A program made the translations under genes and the position numbers. From Cardiocondyla obscurior (Eukaryota > Arthropoda > Insecta > Hymenoptera > Formicidae), in NCBI RefSeq assembly GCF_019399895.1, contig NC_091887.1, positions 372,001-436,000 on the forward strand: DNA of 64,000 nucleotides, in the 5' to 3' direction. The notes beneath the pieces were generated by a model, which made no database searches, was not told the origin of the DNA, and saw only the letters and a program-made list of their open reading frames with translations. Shown one piece after another: positions 61,518 through 64,000 of this stretch (position 1 is its first letter; each line of letters starts with the position of its first letter).

Positions 61518-63154
61518 ATGGCTTGGAAAATGTTTGCTATAAATTTAATTGTCACATTTTTACTGGCATACACCACGGCGGAAATTCGTAAGTTTAAAGT
61601 TTGTTGCCCATCTTTTTAATACGCGTAGATAATTTTTCATATTATCAGAAAAGACTTATTATACTTCGAAGTACAAGACGTAAAGTGAAATTAAAATTAT
61701 TTCAATTTCTATTATTAAAAAAGAAAAAAAATGTATTTACATATTGCTTCTCTTGAGCTTAAAGCGCACAATACTGTCGAATTTTAAACAAGTACTTGAT
61801 AAAAGTTTTCTATTATTCTATCATTATAATATCCCGACTAATAATTTGATTGCGTGTTTCTAACAGTCGGGAAATAATTTTTTGCCGAGCAAGACTGCTA
61901 AATCTAGAATTTACTGTCTCTTTAAGTGCGTGCCAAATCAGAAATTGAAATCAAGTACTACTGTCAAATTGAATGTAGCATTAGAACAGATCTGTTATTA
62001 AAGTGACGACGGATTTGCGTTGAACGGTCATCAAATCTGTCCGCGGAAACTGCTCTAGATTGGCGATAAGCGCAACGTTAAAATACATAGCCGAAATAAT
62101 AGTAGATTCGATGAACCGTTTTCTCACGGTATAAAATTTTAATTTTGCAATGAACACAATCGTGAAATTAATCTCGTGCCTTCTTTCTACAATTGTTAAA
62201 AAATGTTCAGTTTTCTAAATTAAAGTATTCGATATACATGCTGTACTGTTTTTCTACAAACAAAATTTATTTCTTACATTTTTAATTTTTGCAAGTACGT
62301 ATAATTATTTAGAACGTTTAATTTTTAACCTACACCTATTTAACTTTAATTAAAAACAAAAATTATATTTTAATAATAATAATTTAATTTTTATAGCCTC
62401 TTATATGCATGTGTGCGGTCGGAAAAATTCAGATCTCAATAAATGCATCATGAATAGTATTGAAGATTTGAGAGAAAATATTTGCCACGGAATCCCGGAG
62501 TTAAAAAGCCCACCGCTCGAGCCATTTGTTATTAATAAATTAATTATTTCCGATGTGGATAATGCCAAGATGTATGTCAAAGACGCACATATATCAGAGC
62601 TCTGCCATTTTAAGTTAGATTCCTTTAATATAGATCTTAGCAAGCTTCATTTTGATGCTGTTATTTCATTTAATAAAGTTCCTATAAATGGGACATATGA
62701 TTTCGACGTACGTGTATTAGTGCCATTTTCCAACAAAGGACCAGTTTTTCTTACTGCAGGTACGTACGACTTATTAAAACAAAATAAGTTTAAACAAAAA
62801 AAAGTACAATTTGTTTACCGAATAATTTTTTTTTCTATTGTTGCAGGAGATATAGTAGCTAATCTTGGCGTAGATTTGACAATGGTTAACAAAGGCGATA
62901 AAAATTACGTATACGTATCTAAATTGAATCTGCAGCTTGATATTAAAACGCTGGACAGTAAATTCGACGAGGGTGAAAAGGACCTAGGTCAATTAAATGA
63001 AATTCTCAGTTCTTTCCTAGGCAGTAATCAACAGGAATTTATCAACAAAGTGAAGCCATCGATAGAAAAAGAAATCTCTGAAAAAATAATTGTGATCGCC
63101 AATACCATACTTAAGCACTTTACTTATGACGAACTTTTCCCTGATCGAGAATAG
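61518..63154 (+). CDS. takeout-like JHBP-domain protein J (3 exons, 246 aa)
   Basis: Last tandem paralogue. The exons are 61518-61587, 62397-62759 and 62847-63154, phase 1. The signal peptide is MAWKMFAINLIVTFLLAYTT. C30 and C40 are the family pair, and C53 (RENIC) and C93 (SELCHF) the sub-family pair. GIPELKSPPLEPFVINKL is a classic family turn. The last exon begins with the strand GVDLTMVNKG and ends YDELFPDRE. The 87-nt second intron has no stop and its length is a multiple of three, so unspliced RNA stays open and would insert 29 hydrophobic and basic residues. The splice version matches the paralogues. An AATAAA signal lies at 63216-63221. Confidence 0.93.
61588..62396 (+). other. first intron of gene J
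   Basis: 809 bases, AT-rich, no exon recognised; ends in a TTTTTATAG acceptor. Confidence 0.75.
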
Positions 63155-64000
63155 ATTGTTAGAACTGCGAGGTTCATCGTTGCAAAATCACAATCCAAAA
63201 AGTAATTACTTGATTAATAAATCGAGCTCTTTTACTCTGACATTTTTAAAGTCTACAATACGAACTTGATTTATACGTGTAGTTAAACGCAAGTATTATA
63301 TAATTATAAATCTATTACTCAACAATTATATTAATTTTATTATTGTTATTACCTATATCATGTACGATGTGAAAAAGATTTATATTACATTTATCTGGAA
63401 AATAAATGTTCACGTAATATAATTAAATATTGTATTTGATTAAATTTTATCATAACGCTGAGAAACGAAAAAATTAAGTGTATAGGAATATATGTATATA
63501 TACGTTGTTGTAATTAAAAAAAAATAAAAAAAAAGGGGGGAAAATCTTGATTTTTATGACTTATTTTATAAATTTCTCCATCAAAGCTCGCTTCTTTTAA
63601 AATTTCTCCTTCTCTTAGAATGTTTAGGATGCCGGATCATATTTTCCGTTCGCGCACGAGATACTCGCGGAAATTAATAAAAAGAAAGCGGCAGAGGCAG
63701 AGGATGAGAGAACGGGAAAAAAATCAGTCTTCGGCAAACCGGCCGGCGCGGTATACTATGCACGCGGTGCATGTGAAAATCGACGCACACGACGCTATAA
63801 TAAAGTCACGTTCGCTAGCTGCCGTCGCCAAATCTACCTTTCAGCGTACATGTATCGTAAAAAGCGCAGCTGATCGTCGAGAACGCGGGAGCAGTGCAGC
63901 CGCACTACTTATTCCCTCATCCTCTCGATCCCCTTCCTCGGCCGCCTGAGGTCACGTACGCTAGCCGCCGCCGCCCACAACAAACATATCTATTTTCCAG
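63155..64000. other. 3' flank of gene J and CpG-rich window end
   Basis: AT-rich until about 63600, then increasingly CpG-rich. A 109-codon open frame at 63620-63949 is dominated by Arg and Ser, uses a non-motif sequence and is probably compositional. The end may be the promoter or first exon of the next gene, outside the window. Confidence 0.45.

Noticed and set aside
63620..63949. 109-codon Arg/Ser-rich frame at the right end
   Set aside because: No motif, probable compositional artefact of a CpG-rich promoter region.
1..64000. CRISPR arrays, tRNA or rRNA genes, autonomous transposons
   Set aside because: No regularly spaced repeats, no B-box with a cloverleaf context, no rRNA-like tracts and no transposase or reverse-transcriptase motifs were seen.

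Overview
The window looks like a piece of an insect nuclear genome, most likely from a hymenopteran and possibly an ant. The AT-rich DNA keeps CpG, there are many long poly-A/T tracts, introns are GT-AG, and it carries a cluster of haemolymph juvenile-hormone-binding-protein (JHBP/takeout) genes. The species call is inference; the gene content was read directly by joining exons in phase at splice sites.

Layout. (1) About 1-14000 is comparatively GC- and CpG-rich DNA with no protein gene I can assemble. It holds two or three isolated minus-strand exon-like segments (about 10.65 kb and 12.5-12.7 kb), a CAGGTG cluster and, at 14.2 kb, a nearly perfect 25-bp hairpin. (2) 15440-19629 minus is a complete 8-exon MFS transporter of about 496 residues, close to SLC18B1. 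(3) 22678-63154 is an unbroken run of ten JHBP/takeout-domain genes, labelled A to J here from left to right: A (22678-27402, minus), B (29983-31624, minus), C (32514-35492, plus), D (38077-42031, plus), E (43222-45956, minus), then five head-to-tail plus-strand genes F (50673-52378), G (53089-55416), H (56660-58043), I (58651-59798) and J (61518-63154). (4) 63155-64000 is intergenic and turns CpG-rich at the edge.

The takeout-type genes encode secreted carriers: a signal peptide, an N-terminal Cys pair, a PELxxPxxEP-like turn, then the long alpha-beta barrel that binds hydrophobic ligands, ending in a YxxLFP-like tail. F to J share one 3-exon structure (middle exon 363 or 366 nt, last exon 299-308 nt) and an extra pair of cysteines absent from A to E, so they form a recent sub-family. 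E keeps two more internal introns and may be near the ancestral structure. C is the outlier: its JHBP fold is interrupted by about 375 low-complexity residues that end next to a furin-type RTKR site.

The most interesting items are the split-domain protein C, the second Cys pair of F to J, a promoter module shared by F and H, the hairpin at 14179-14242, a 41-codon membrane micro-ORF in the probable leader of C, and a splice-junction problem in gene B.
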